The notes beneath the pieces were generated by a model. That model was not told where the DNA came from and did not search any database. It worked only from the letters and a program-made list of their open reading frames with translations. Below are positions 33,964 to 44,977 of a DNA stretch of 64,000 nucleotides, piece after piece (the first letter of the stretch is position 1; every line of letters begins with the position of its first letter). The DNA is from Anodontia alba (lineage: Eukaryota > Mollusca > Bivalvia > Lucinida > Lucinidae), in assembly GCA_964016985.1 (NCBI GenBank), contig OZ024825.1:1064501-1128500 (forward strand). Direction: 5' to 3'. Made by a program: the position numbers and the translations under genes.

Positions 33964-34244
33964 CATCACGAAAACATACCTATATAATTTTGATCCCCTT
34001 AAACCCCACTTTTATATAGTAAAACTGGGGTTTACAGGGGTATACATTATGTTTGTTATTTCTGCTCAAAAACATAGATTGTGGGTACACGTTAGAACCG
34101 CCTCGACGAGGCGGTTCTAACGAGTACCCACAATCTATGTTTTGAGCAGAAATATGAAAAATATCAGAATTTTTTATCTGAAAAAATTGCTATTTTTTGG
34201 TGGTAAAATTTTCAATATATTTGAATAGGCGTGTTTTCGTAATG
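33964..34244 (+). mobile_element. MITE-A copy l
   Basis: CATCACGAAAACATACC to GTGTTTTCGTAATG; hairpin tip CCGCCTCGACGAGGCGG. Confidence 0.95.
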
Positions 34245-34539
34245 AGCTCCGTTACCACATTGCACGTCACGGCTCACAGTAACCTTAAAGTATATTGCCA
34301 TCAAGTTTTACTAGAGCAGGTTAATCACTAATGTAATATCTTTGTTCGTGCCCTCCGTGGTTCAACTAATGATTTTCTTTAGCTCTGGCTGCCAGTATCT
34401 GAGATGGTTGCCATGAACCCTCACCCTTGTTTGATCACAATGATTTAATTTATTTACAGTTGTTCGTGATGTTTCACTGACTGAGTTAGAGAGCCTCTGT
34501 GCGAGCCAAATAATCAATTAATATTTTGTACAAAATTTG

Positions 34540-34814
34540 CATCACGAAAACACGCCTATATTTTGACTCCTTAAACCCCACTTTTATATAGTAAAACTGG
34601 GGTTTACAGGGGTATACATTATTTTTCATATTTCTGCTCGAACACATAGATTGTGGTACTCGTTAGAACCGCCCTGCCGAGGCGGTTCTAATGAGTACCC
34701 ACAATCTATATTTGAGCAGAAATATGAAAAACATATCAAATGTTTTTATCTGAAATTGTTCCTTTTTTGGTTGTAAAATTTTCAATATATTTGAATAGGC
34801 AGGTTTTCGTAATG
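34540..34814 (+). mobile_element. MITE-A copy m
   Basis: CATCACGAAAACACGCC to GGTTTTCGTAATG; hairpin tip has CCCTGCCGAGGCGG. Confidence 0.94.
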
Positions 34815-34887
34815 GAACACAGGGTGACGATTTGGTGCCAGTAAAATCGATTACCTCCCCTTTCCCAGCAATTCTGGGCCCAGTTGT

Positions 34888-35125
34888 TTAAAACTAACGA
34901 TGCCGTTAGTTAACGTATCGTTAAAAATTTGATCATTATATATACGCTATATACGCTAATAATTTTGCTGAAAAATGTGAGTAGCTTTTGCATTTGCAAA
35001 AGCTACTCACATTTTTTCAGCAAAACTGTGAATTAAATATTGTACTTGCTAGAACAGTAAACATTTTGAGCACTAACGAGCACGTTAAGCTAACGATGCT
35101 TTGAAGAACTGGTCCCTGGAGTTTA
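34888..35125. mobile_element. Family O element
   Basis: Inverted ends CCCAGTTGTTTAAAACTAAC and TAACGATGCTTTGAAGAACTGG, with a perfect internal hairpin of GAAAAATGTGAGTAGCTTTT and its inverse (34969-35027). MITE-like; a degenerate copy lies at 29330. Confidence 0.75.
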
Positions 35126-35163
35126 ATGTTCTTTGTGAGGCTTTGTGGCTGCTCGCTGCGGGA

Positions 35164-35434
35164 CATTACGCCTATTCAAATATATTGAACATTTCACCAC
35201 CAAAAACTGAAAATTGTCAGATAAAAAACTCTGATATTTTTTCATATTTCTGCTCAAAACACAGATTGTGGGTACTCGTTAGAACCGCCTCCGCGAGGCG
35301 GTTCTAACAAGTATCCACAATCTATGCTTTTGAGCAGAAATAAGAAAAATAATGTTTACCCCTGTAAACCCCAGTTTTACTATATAAAAAAGGGGTTTAA
35401 GGGGGTCAAAATTATATAAACATGTTTTTGTGAT
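35164..35434 (-). mobile_element. MITE-A copy n
   Basis: The left end is shortened (CATTACGCCTATTC, 11 bp lost) and the right end is GTTTTTGTGAT. Hairpin intact. LINE-2 sequence starts right after it. Confidence 0.9.
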
Positions 35435-36032
35435 TTTTTTTTTCATGTTTTGATCTGTTCCTCGTCTTTTTTGCGGGAGGAGATCCAACTGTTCTTTTAA
35501 ATCTTTATAGATCTTTAATTGATCTAAATTGGATTACGGATCCATAGTTTATGGATCTGCTAGAAAATCTTATTTGAAATCTTTGAATACTATTCATCAC
35601 CAAGGTTTCGTCTAGCTCTAGGAGCTTTTCGTACCTCACCCGTCGAAAGTTTATACGCTGAATCAAAAGAACCATCATTGTATATAAGAAGAGAGAAATT
35701 GTCTCTTCAATATGTTACTAAATTAGCCGCCAATCCGCGAAATTCAGCTTATGAAATTCAGCGAAATTCAGCTTGTGCTTTAATCCTGCATAGGAAAGAT
35801 TTTACAATAATAAACCAACGGCTATTTAACCCCTTAGTCTGAGAATATAACCGTTGCTTGAAGAAGCCAATATTAATATTAAAAATGTTCAGCCCTTTTC
35901 CCTTCCATTAAAAGAGCCTTTGGACGTTGAACCCTCCAAAGATTATTTTAGATCTTCATAAAAACAAAAAATCAGAAGTTCAATCACATATTTTTAAGAA
36001 TGAACTTTTAGAAATCAAATTGAAATATAAAC

Positions 36033-36420
36033 ATCACCTTTCAATTTGTACTGATGGTTCGAAACAAGATGAGAAAGTTGCTTGTGCTGTTATTAGTCCA
36101 AATTTTACTGACAACATTAGATTACCTGATAAAAGCTCCATTTTTACCGCTGAAGCCAAAGCAATTGATATTGTACTTTATCATATCAGAGATCAATCTG
36201 AAAAACAATTTATCATTTATTCAGATTCTCTTTCTGTATTAAAATCTCTTAAAGATTTACACCATAGGAACCCATTAATTCAGCAAATTCTTAAAAAATA
36301 TTATTACCTTTCAGTTTCAAAAGAAATTATATTTTGTTGGCTTCCCAGCCACATTAGTATTCGTGGAAATGAATTAGCTGATTTAGAAGCTAAATCTGCA
36401 TTATCCTTAGTGATAACAAA
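36033..36420 (+). other. LINE-2 RNase H domain
   Basis: Catalytic residues in order: Asp in CTDGSKQ, Glu in FTAEAKAID, Asp in YSDSLSVLKSL, and His/Asp in WLPSHISIRGNELADLEA. All four acidic positions and the His are kept in one uninterrupted frame. The family removes the RNA strand of the RNA-DNA hybrid. Confidence 0.88.
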
Positions 36421-36637
36421 TTTTAAAATTCCTTACTCCGATTTTAAATCCAACATTCGTCAATACATTACCAACAAATGTCAATCTGTTTGAGAAAAAC
36501 AAACCCAAAATAAACTGAACGAAATAAAACCAAATTTTAACAGCAAATGTGCATTCTCAAATTACTACAGCAAAGAACAAACGAAAATCACCAGATGTCG
36601 AATTGGACACACTAGAATTACTCATTATCACATGACC

Positions 36638-37648
36638 GTCACGTTATTCAATGAAATAACCCATGTCATAAAAATCATATAACCACACGTGTTATAACAC
36701 CTGCAAGGCTTCCCATTGGTTAGCCTAATTACCCTCATTAATATTCGTATTACACCGCTTATTGATAGCAACCAAGATGGGGTCCGCGTTCGCCGATACA
36801 ACTTTTACTTTTGAAAGAGATCCTGCCTTCAGTTTTGAGATGATTTTGAGATGAACGATAAATGTCAGACCAATGGAGGGAGAAGACACAAAACAATCAC
36901 AACGCGAATAACACGACTACCAGAAATATTCATGGTGGTAAAAATTCGATGTTTTCCCGCAACATATTTGGAGGCACTCGAGATCTCAACATCGATATCG
37001 TCAAACCGTCAATGAAAAAAAAAAAAATCACCTCCTCCAAAAAACATTGGAGGATGACATGGCTCAGATAGTCAATAAATGTGTCAAATTAAAATCCAAA
37101 CTACAGTTAAATGTTTTATAGTTTTGAAATCTGTCGTTTACTTGAGTGTGTCAACCACGGCATATTGATCAAGGTCAGTGACCTTTAAATACAACAGCTG
37201 ACTGTGGGGGATTTCCCTACTCATTCTCAGTGACATATTGGCTCGCTGAATGACGTTGTTCAAAGGAATATTTAGTTTTGAATTGATTTATTCAAATGAA
37301 ATATTTATTAGCTCAAACAAAAATCATCATTATTTCCTTCAGTTTAACAAATGGCATATTTATCTTGTTTCTCGTTATTTTCGGTACTTATGCGAACTAT
37401 TTTTGTTGCGTAGTACTATTGAATTCTTGGTAGCGATTTGTTCCGCTTAGCTATGGAAAGCCGTTATCTTTAAAAATATATTTTGTGCATTTTTTGTCAT
37501 CGGAAGGGCCATGTGATAAACAGAATCTTACATTCGTGGTCATTTAATATGAAATTTATGAAACTCGTTGGGTAATTTCTGTATTTTGCTCGCTAAAGCT
37601 CGCAAAATACAGAAATTACCCAAACTCGTTTCATAAATTTCATATTAA
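36638..37648. mobile_element. Unclassified 1.0-kb insertion in LINE-2
   Basis: Flanked by ATGACC on both sides (36632-36637, 37649-37654). LINE codons read Y-H-M-T-T-H-V-R across the site once one copy is removed. The insert begins GTCACGTTATTCAATG and ends CATATTAA. It contains a 25-codon frame (MGSAFADTTFTFERDPAFSF) and a 69-codon frame, neither recognised. Its right end is a long inverted repeat. Confidence 0.7.
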
Positions 37649-37668
37649 ATGACCACTCATGTAAGATC
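37523..37668. repeat. Long inverted repeat spanning insert end and host LINE
   Basis: Left arm 37523-37590 and right arm 37603-37668 pair over about 65 bp around TTTTGCTCGCTAAAGCTCGC. The outermost ~14 bp of the right arm are LINE-2 codons (ACTCATGTAAGATC); an inverted copy stands at 37523-37537 (AATCTTACATTCGT). Confidence 0.85.
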
Positions 37669-37885
37669 CTCTATTTCTTATTTATTAAAAAATGAACAAC
37701 CTACCTTCTGTATTTCTTGTAACGAACCTTTTACGGTCAAACATTTCCTCATTACTTGTACAGAATTTAATCGTATTTGCACAAAATATTTTAATATAAA
37801 AACTGTAAAGGATCTTTCTCATGATATACCAACTGATAAAATAATCAATTTTCTTATAGAAATCGGACTTTTTAACAAACTGTAA

Positions 37886-38046
37886 TCATTAATATTTTTA
37901 TCTTTTTAAAATGAACAAATCAATCTAATATATTTTTAATTTCAAGTTGAATAAATTCATCATATAACATGAAAGTTATTAGACGTTATATGCCCTTTTA
38001 GGGTTGAGCGTCTTTAAACAAAATATCCATCCATCCATCCATCCAT
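37886..38046 (+). mobile_element. LINE-2 3' UTR with (ATCC)n tail
   Basis: Short AT-rich UTR containing CCCTTTTAGGGTTGAGCG and ending in five ATCC repeats. Simple-repeat tails instead of poly(A) are usual for several LINE clades and mark the 3' end. Confidence 0.75.
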
Positions 38047-38220
38047 CGTCTTTTTGTTGTGTAGAGTGGATCATGTCTAGCACTGTTATCACCATGTTAG
38101 GAAAGACGGAGCTCGTTGCTTTGGTTTTCTTTGTTTGGTGGCGTGTGTAAAGTCCGTCATGGTTTGTTTGCTTCTCCTCTTGATGCCATTGGGAGGCTAT
38201 GATCCGTTTTGATGAAACAA
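38047..38220 (+). mobile_element. PLE-3 3'-UTR fragment
   Basis: CGTTGCTTTGGTTTTCTTTG, GTCCGTCATGGTTTGTTTGC and CCTCTTGATGCCATTGGGAG match the leader and first unit of the 88-bp array at 47560-48378. Truncated at both ends. Confidence 0.65.
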
Positions 38221-38259
38221 AGATGTGGCTTCCACTTAAAACCGAAAGTCAGAGGAAAC

Positions 38260-38262
<3 letters not shown>

Positions 38263-38355
<93 letters not shown>

Positions 38356-38359
38356 AAAA
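38263..38359. repeat. (AC)n then poly(A) microsatellite
   Basis: About 35 AC units followed by about 25 A. Thr-His frames across it are artefacts. Confidence 0.97.
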
Positions 38360-38613
38360 TTACACCTGTAGACCCACAAGCTTTGACACAAGCTCCGAAG
38401 ACTTATTTTAATCCTCTGAGATTTCTCACACTCAGAGGAAAATGACGTATATTGATATTAGAAGTTTCCATGAATAAGATTAAATTGTATTAGTGATGTT
38501 CGTGAGGCGCAGACAAAAGACATCAGTAAGATTGCATTGTCGCACTCAATTAATTGACAGTTGCAATATGCAGTTTAACCCATTTAAGACTAGTGTTGAA
38601 TGAAAAGGGGCAT

Positions 38614-38670
38614 TGGCAAATAGGACAGACCCAGGTCAGACGCTGCAGAACACGGCGTCTGTCAGGGTTT
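38614..38670. repeat. Family H hairpin element
   Basis: GGCAAATAGGACAGACCC start; stem CAGACGC...GCGTCTG. Confidence 0.7.
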
Positions 38671-38899
38671 TCACTGATTGCATTAAGTTTAGAAATTTCT
38701 ACAAAACATGACTGTCCAAACAGTTCCAGTAGAAGAATCCACTCGGCTTGAATGGGCTAATTTGCAACAATATAGACAAGTATGGGACGACAAAAATAAA
38801 TCAGACTAGCTACTTTACGTATTTCTTCGACAATCATACCACTCCTTGTACCAGTTGTTTACTGTTGTGCAATAGAGACATTGCTTATTCGGCTAAAAT

Positions 38900-39210
38900 A
38901 TGCAGTTGAGCGTGGTAGGAGCGTGGTATATAATGCACTGGTTAATACACTGGCTCCAGAGGTCCTGGGTTCGATCCTCACGCGGAAAGAGAAATTGTCC
39001 AGGTCCGAACATACTCCATTAGCGTCATTGGCAGCTATGATGTTAATACAGTGCAGCGTCCTTTGGATCAGGACGTTAACTGGATGGCTCTGTGCGGACA
39101 GTTACACCCCCTGTGCAGGTTAATGATCCCACTGCTGAGACAATATTGCTCCTAAGTGGTATAGCCTGCAAAACCGGCTCCCTGCGGGTAATGGTCAAAT
39201 ACAGCAAACT
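38900..39210 (+). mobile_element. tRNA-derived SINE
   Basis: The head has a pol III B box (GGTTCGATCCT, 38968-38978) with a tRNA-like arm around it (CCTGGGTTCGATCCTCACG) and a weak A box about 30 bp before (AATGCACTGG). The body contains TCAGGACGTTAACTGGATGG, which I recall from metazoan SINEs. Transcription would be by RNA polymerase III. One copy only here; the 3' end is not sharply defined. Confidence 0.7.
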
Positions 39211-39302
39211 GCAGTAATAGTAGGCAAAATCAAGAAACAAAAACGATGACTTAAATGGAAGAATGCGACGAAGGTTGGGAGCTAGGATTCAAAAAAGTGT
39301 AG

Positions 39303-39500
39303 AATAAAAGTCAAAAGGGATTGCCTTTGGAAACAAAGAACACACAAAATCCCAAAAATTGTAGACTCGGTTGATTGAGTCACTTCATATGAAACTCTGT
39401 AGTTTTCGAGGCTGCATACGCCCCCTAGCGCCGGCTTGAGCGGTATTCGATTTTCAAAATAACCAGGATGGGCTCAATGATCCCAAAGGAAATAAAATAT
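39303..39500 (+). repeat. Family C repeat
   Basis: Blocks as at 8949-9200, with the short spacer CGCCCCCTAGCGCCGGC. Ends after AAAGGAAATAAAATAT. Confidence 0.85.
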
Positions 39501-39509
39501 AAATAGAAG

Positions 39510-39964
39510 CCACCCGTTATCCTTAGTCTGCATGAAAACAGTTTATTAAAGTTATTTTAATACCTGGCATACATCGCAGGTAGAATCTGATTTAACACGG
39601 TTAAATACGGTTTTGGTACTTACATGGTACTCATCTAAACGGACATTACATTATAAAACTGCGTATGACTTAAAATCGATTCACATATATTGCACCGAAA
39701 TGTCATTCAGTTATCTCGCGACAGGTCAATATATCACAGAGGAGCAGCGTCATGATTTTAAAAGCATAATGAAAGCACAAGAGCATAATACCGCGCAACT
39801 GTATCTTTACATCTGGATGTATTTGGCAAAACTATAAATGGAGATACCCGACAAATGCCTTAATCCCGAAGTAGTGCCTTCCCGAGGCACGATAAAAGAA
39901 GAAATGAGGAACGAACAACATCAAAACAAACGTCACATGAAACAACCGACGCACGAACAAAGAA
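39510..39964. other. No gene recognised
   Basis: Two adjacent open frames (39613-39837 and 39838-40104) have no recognisable motif, and the second runs into MITE-A. I do not call them genes. Confidence 0.4.
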
Positions 39965-40239
39965 CATTACGAAAACAAGCCTATTCAAATATATTGAAAA
40001 TTTTACCACCAAAAAATGAAAATTTTCAGATAAACAAATCTGATATTTATCATATTTCTGCTCAATTCATAGATTGTGGGTACTCGTTAGAACCGCCTTG
40101 GTGAGGCGGTTCTATCGAGTACCCACAATCTATGTTTTTAAACAGAAATAAGAAAAATATTGTATACCCTGTAAACACAATTTTACTATATAAGTGGGGT
40201 TTAAGAGGGTCAGAATTATATAGGCGTGTTTTCATGATG
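39965..40239 (-). mobile_element. MITE-A copy o
   Basis: CATTACGAAAACAAGCC to GTGTTTTCATGATG; hairpin tip CCGCCTTGGTGAGGCGG. GAA precedes and follows it, the only copy with even a 3-bp flanking match. Confidence 0.93.
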
Positions 40240-40361
40240 GAACTGCAAAAGAGTGGAACGGTCAGTAGAAGAACTACTCGCGCGCTTAATTCTGATGCAA
40301 AAAAATCATCACGAAAAGATGTTTTATTCAAAGGGAGATAATTTGAGACGGGAAGAAATTC

Positions 40362-40470
40362 AAATTCAGCTTGGCGTTTATAAATCTATAGCGGGCTGTT
40401 ATCGGCCCGTAAGCTACCCTGACGGGCCGATAACGGCCCGCTATAGATTTATAAAGAATGCTTACTGGGT
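40362..40470. mobile_element. MITE-D copy
   Basis: TTTATAAATCTATAGCGGGC ... CTATAGATTTATAAAGAATG with right end CTTACTGGGT; the left end is decayed (ATTCAGCTTGGCG). Confidence 0.85.
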
Positions 40471-40674
40471 CGTATCCTATTTACAGATTCATTGGAAAGT
40501 GTAGGATATGTCGATAAATGGAAAGGACCTAATCAGAATGTGCACAGACTCATCCTGTTCGTATACAGCAATAGAATAGTTTAACCAGAATACTCGCAAT
40601 ATTACTAGAAAGTTATAAAAAAAAGATCAGAGTTACGGCTTTTATTGTTGTTTTTGTCGTTTTTATTGCTGTTA

Positions 40675-40697
40675 ATTTTATTATTATTATTATTATT
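40675..40697. repeat. (ATT)n microsatellite
   Basis: Short trinucleotide tract directly before MITE-A copy p. Confidence 0.9.
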
Positions 40698-40972
40698 ATT
40701 CACGAAAACATCCCTATATAATTCTGACCCCCTTTAACCCCACTTTTGTACAGTAAAACTGGGGTTACAGGGGTATACATTATTTTTCTTATTTCTGCTC
40801 AAAACATACATTGTGGTACTCGTTAGAACCGCCTCGGCGAGGCGGTTCTAACGAGTACCCACATTATATGTTTTAAGCAGAAATATGAAAAATATCGGAG
40901 TTTTTATCTGAAAATTTTCAATTTTTGGAGATGAAATTTTCTATATATTTGAATAGGCGTGTTTTCGTAATG
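40698..40972 (+). mobile_element. MITE-A copy p
   Basis: Left end partly lost into the ATT tract (ATTCACGAAAACATCCC); right end GTGTTTTCGTAATG. Hairpin tip perfect. Confidence 0.92.
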
Positions 40973-41079
40973 TAGTGTCACATTAGTAGTAGTAATATTG
41001 TAGTAGTAGGAAATGTGAATGTTGTTGTTTGTTGTACTAGTGGCAGTAGCAAAATGCACGAAATAAACTACAGCTCATG

Positions 41080-41190
41080 TAATAAGTTTTGATTACTGTG
41101 TGACGTACCCACTGACGTCAATGCATTTCTAATAAGTTTTGCTAAATGTGTGACGTACCCTCTGACGTCAGTGCATTTCTAATAAGTTTA
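41080..41190. repeat. Short tandem duplication
   Basis: GTGTGACGTACCC and TGACGTCA(A/G)TGCATTTC occur twice, spaced about 57 bp (41098 and 41155), with TAATAAGTTT between. Confidence 0.85.
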
Positions 41191-41248
41191 TATAATTTGT
41201 TTTGAAAAGACCCTATGTAACTCAATCATAATTGGAAAGAAAATTTAG

Positions 41249-41480
41249 CCACAACGTAGGAAAACGTACCTTTTGACACGTGCGCCAAACGAAGACCCAA
41301 ACCAGCCTGTGCATCGGTACTTTCCAATCAGAGTCTTTGTTGTCCGCATGAAGGAACTTTGCTACCTTAACTATCCAGAATACGCACAGTAAAAATTCTG
41401 ACCAGACTTCGCGAATGCACAGGCTAATCTGAATCTTCGCTGTGCGCACAGGTTCAAAGGTGCGTTTTCCGACGTTGCGG
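41249..41480. mobile_element. Family G element, fullest copy
   Basis: Terminal inverted repeats of about 28 bp: CCACAACGTAGGAAAACGTA at the left and the inverse of CCGCAACGTCGGAAAACGCA at the right. Inner inverse pairs include CAGCCTGTGCAT and GTGCACAGGCT. MITE-like; no target duplication identified. Confidence 0.75.
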
Positions 41481-41542
41481 ATGTCGGCAATGCACGAAGT
41501 TATCTGCTTTTTGTTGTCCAGCAGCGCGCCACGCTAAGCGTT

Positions 41543-41805
41543 CATTACGAAAACACGCCTATTCAAATATATTGAAAAAATCACCAGCAAAAATTGAAAG
41601 TTTTCAGATAAAATTGTTTATATTTTTCATATTTCTGCTCAAAAAATAGATTGTGGGTACTCGTTAGAACCGCCTCGGTGAGGCGGTTCTAACGAGTACC
41701 AACAATCTTTGTTAGAAATAAGAAAAATAATGTATACCCCTGTAAACCCCAGTTTTACTATATAAAAGTGGGGTTTTAAAATTATATAGGAAAGTTTTCG
41801 TGATG
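41543..41805 (-). mobile_element. MITE-A copy q
   Basis: CATTACGAAAACACGCC to GTTTTCGTGATG. The right hairpin arm lost the TTTTGAGC segment. Confidence 0.92.
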
Positions 41806-42151
41806 TATGAAAAATGGAGAAGTTGCGTGTCACAAATACTGAGCACAGTGCACTAGCGGTTTATCTTTTTATGACAACTCGCTACGTGGCAACAACCTCA
41901 GCTATTAACGATCATTAAATGATTAGCAATGTTACCTTCTATGATTTTACCTTCAAAGTGTCAAGCAACTTTTAGAGAGCGACATGTTGACAGTGGGTAT
42001 TAGGCTGCTGTATTATCCTGTTGAAAATTTTGGAGGGTTGGCTAGGCCGTCATTGGCTTTTGGCAGGACGGGTCTTTAAGAAATACAAGGTTAGACCTTT
42101 CTTCTAATCTTTTTGGCAGGAGGGTGAATGGTGCGAGATGGGGTTAGTCCT

Positions 42152-42194
<43 letters not shown>
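42152..42194. repeat. Poly(T) run
   Basis: 43 T residues. Confidence 0.98.
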
Positions 42195-42538
42195 CATTCT
42201 TTTATTTCTCTTTCTTTCTTGAAGACAGCTCGACATGAGTGAAATTTTATTGATAGGGCCCTCAAAAAAGCTCAAACAAGCACAAATATTTAAAAGATTT
42301 TATGATTTTTCAAAGCTAAAAAAGCACGACAGTTCATGTACATCGTCTACCTGAAATTACACACGAAATTTCATACCTTATTTTCGCTGAAGAATTATAA
42401 ACAAATATGTAAAATGTCGCCTGCTGCATTTATGACTAACGCTATAAGGGTTAATATATTTCTGTTATATTTGAAGATCCCATCACCCCATCCAAGGCCT
42501 TCAAATTTCCTTCAAAGGCGGATTCAGTACTTCATTAA

Positions 42539-42899
42539 AGGCTCCATATTCCTCAAAAATAGACATTTTGTTATTCAAGAAAACATTAATAAATTGATAT
42601 CTGGTATTAATACAATCATTAAATGTGGCATCTGGCAGCCTGTAAAATTTCAGTTAGTCTGTTGTTCTTGAAACGAAATGATTTTTCTAATCGTATCTCT
42701 GAATTAATGTTGCCAACATTAATTTAGAAAAACGATAAAAAAAATCATTTCATTTTTGATCCCTTTCAAAAACGAGAGACTAACTGAAAGTTTACAGGCT
42801 GCCCGATGCCAATTTTATGATCGTATTAATACTATATATCAATTTATTAAACCTTTCTTGGATAAAAAAAAATGTCTATTTCTGAGGAATATGGAGCCT
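42539..42899. mobile_element. MITE-K, TTAA-flanked long palindrome
   Basis: Flanked by TTAA on both sides (42535-42538, 42900-42903). Ends AGGCTCCATA and TATGGAGCCT; arms of about 175 bp pair around AATGTTGCCAACATT. TTAA duplication points to a piggyBac-type non-autonomous element (inference). Second copy at 45611. Confidence 0.9.
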
Positions 42900-42944
42900 T
42901 TAAACAAACCCATTTTAGTCTGGAAACTCCCAAAAAAGTTACAC

Positions 42945-43012
42945 GTAAACAGTGCAGACCCAGATCAGACGCCGCAGAAAACGGCGTCTGATCAGGGTCT
43001 CCTCTGTTTGCA
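42945..43012. repeat. Family H hairpin element
   Basis: GTAAACAGTGCAGACCC, stem CAGACGCCG...CGGCGTCTG, end CTGTTTGC. Confidence 0.88.
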
Positions 43013-43198
43013 AATAATAAATAATCAAGCCATTCTTCTCTATGAATATCAAAATCACATAGCCTGACATACCTAGACTCTTTATATATATACACATATA
43101 TATTCAATTGTGTGTAAGGGGAGGGGTGGGGGAGTTTATTCAATCTCAATTTAGCTAAAGAACACTCCACCTGTAGCCCAGAGAAAGTCTATTACTGT

Positions 43199-43285
43199 TA
43201 GATGAAAGAAGACATGCTTTCCCAGACTCGGAGATTAAACTGTGTAATTGGCTTTCGTGACAAGCAGACAATAGATGTCAATAAT
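43199..43285. repeat. Dispersed segment shared with 1377-1465
   Basis: GTGTAATTGGCTTTCGTGAC and AAGCAGACAATA are shared in order with the 1.4-kb segment. Class unknown. Confidence 0.6.
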
Positions 43286-43289
43286 GATA

Positions 43290-43744
43290 CAAACCACAGC
43301 GAGAGAAAATGATCCTTGTCATACAGAAATGTATGTGCATCTAGCAAAGACTCAGATCAGCTTATATACTTGGTGCAGTCCGATCGGCGCATGCTCTACT
43401 CGTCGGTAACTTATGACTCTGTTAGTGAAAATAAATCAGACTGCGCAAATATGCATGCTGATGTATGCCTTCTGTGTGCGTATATGCTATTCAGGTCATT
43501 TTACTTATGTTACGGACCTGCGCTGAGAGAAGCAACAGAAAACGGACATTTTGTGTACACAGTGGTAAGCAACGAATTTGCAATGTATGTGCACAGCATT
43601 GTGACCAGGCCCCGATGTTGCAAAAATTTGTTCATGCTGAACGAAGCTGAGCATGCAATTTTCCGTGCCAATAAATCTGAAAATGCGAAGAATAGCATTT
43701 TCATATTTATTAGCAGAGAATTTTTCATGCTCAGCTATGTTTAG
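43290..43744. repeat. Unclassified repeat-like segment with terminal hairpin
   Basis: A 142-codon frame covers most of it, but the sequence looks like dispersed repeat DNA. The 3' part (43649-43737) is an imperfect hairpin: GCTGAGCATG and AATAAATCTGAAAATGC pair with GCATTTTCATATTTATT and CATGCTCAGC. A second CATGCTCA segment follows at 43825. Confidence 0.45.
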
Positions 43745-43747
43745 CAA

Positions 43748-43748
43748 G

Positions 43749-43777
<29 letters not shown>
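43748..43777. repeat. Poly(A) run
   Basis: About 30 A residues after TTTAGCAAG. Confidence 0.95.
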
Positions 43778-43779
<2 letters not shown>

Positions 43780-44013
43780 AAATTGTTAGTAATTTGGTGT
43801 TTATTAGCAGGACACATTTCATGCTCACATGAGTTTAGCATGAAAAAAATTTATAACCTCGGAGCCAGTTTCTTGTCTATTCTTTATTCAAGAGCTGAGC
43901 AACTTAAAGAGACTAGATACACTGTATAGATCTTTAGATCTTCCGCCATTTGATAAAAGGAAAGGACTTTAGCAAACCGTTTTGCTTTCCTTCACACCAA
44001 TCCCCTACTTGAA

Positions 44014-44100
44014 ACGTCTATTCTAAAAGGAAATAATTTGCTCCCAACGGATAGCAATGTTCTTCCTTTTAGAGTAGGTTCTACTTTTTAAAAGGGAGGG
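44014..44100. repeat. Family N hairpin repeat
   Basis: Arms GTCTATTCTAAAAGGAA and TTCCTTTTAGAGTAGG. See 20735 and 61140. Confidence 0.65.
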
Positions 44101-44289
44101 GTCAGAATATTGTAGTTTTTAAACCAGCTTTTCAGATGTTTTTTTTTTTTTTTTTTTTTTTTTTGTTACTTCTAGCAACCTTATGTACTACAGAAATCGG
44201 TCTTAATGTGCTTAATAACCAACCTCTTTCTCGTTTTCAATATTATATAGTGAACATATCATGGCTTACATACTTATAGACAAGATGGT

Positions 44290-44445
44290 TATCAAGATAA
44301 GTATTTGTTCTTATTTCTGCACAAATATATATATTGCGGGTAGTCATTCCGCATGCACAATAACATATGTTGTGATTACTTATTAGAAGCGCCTCTGTCA
44401 GGCTCTTCTAATGTGTACTGAAAACACGTTTTGTGCAGAAAGGAG
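44290..44445. repeat. Hairpin element related to MITE-A core
   Basis: TTATTTCTGCACAAAT at the left and TTTTGTGCAGAAAGGAG at the right, around TTAGAAGCGCCTCTGTCAGG. Similar in plan to the MITE-A core but without MITE-A ends. Confidence 0.6.
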
Positions 44446-44856
44446 CTATACTTTTATATTTTTGGTTAAAACAGCTGAGCTATAGCTTTGACTAAGACGT
44501 ATACATTATATAGAGATGTATTAATGTAGTAAGCTTGAAGGCGCCCTTTTGCTTGACACGGACCAATTACATGAGTAATCACTCAACTGAAGGCACTCGG
44601 TTGCACTGTAAATAAGATCCAATTTAGGAAAGTGCGTACTTATATAAGTTCAAGACGAGCGTAAACCCACCATCTTTAAAGCTGCATATAAAGTAATTTA
44701 TAGTCCACAGGAAGTAAAAGTGTAGTTTATCTCCTCTGCAAAACCCATAGAGCAGATCTTCCGTAAATACCAGCAAGCACATTTCACCCCGAGTTTCTGA
44801 CATGAACTCCTCCATCTCTGAACTTGGACACAGCCAAATAACGGGTTTCAGTCTTA

Positions 44857-44859
<3 letters not shown>

Positions 44860-44904
<45 letters not shown>
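44860..44904. repeat. (AC)n microsatellite
   Basis: About 22 AC units. Confidence 0.97.
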
Positions 44905-44906
<2 letters not shown>

Positions 44907-44945
44907 GGCAAACAGCGTAGCTCCTGTTAAGACGCCTTTTTACGA

Positions 44946-44977
44946 CTTGTCTCATCAGGATCCACACTGTTTGCCTC
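44946..44977. repeat. Family H half copy
   Basis: GTCTCATCAGGATCCACACT then GTTTGCC, the right half of the hairpin family. Confidence 0.7.

Larger units (their letters stand above)
35440..37885 (+). pseudogene. LINE-2 C-terminal half with RNase H, split by insertion
   Basis: A non-LTR retrotransposon relic. 35500-35760 encodes the RT thumb region (LDYGSIVYGSARKSYLKSL, then LALGAFRTSPVESLYAES, with one frameshift/stop near 35607). 35927-36493 encodes an RNase H domain. It continues past a stop at 36491 to CRIGHTRITHY at 36630, resumes at 37655 with THVRSSISYLLKNE and a Cys-His motif (FCISCNEPFTVKHFLITC), and ends at 37885. The RT core is missing: 5' truncated. I-like LINEs carry such RNase H domains, but the clade is not settled. 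Confidence 0.85.

Noticed and set aside
38199..38445. Frames with long Thr-His runs
   Set aside because: Direct translation of the (AC)n microsatellite.
38960..38985. Possible tRNA gene from GGTTCGATCCT
   Set aside because: The cloverleaf cannot be completed and the sequence continues into a SINE body; a SINE head fits better.
43316..43744. 142-codon plus-strand frame
   Set aside because: Covers repeat-like sequence ending in a hairpin; both strands are open and no domain is visible.
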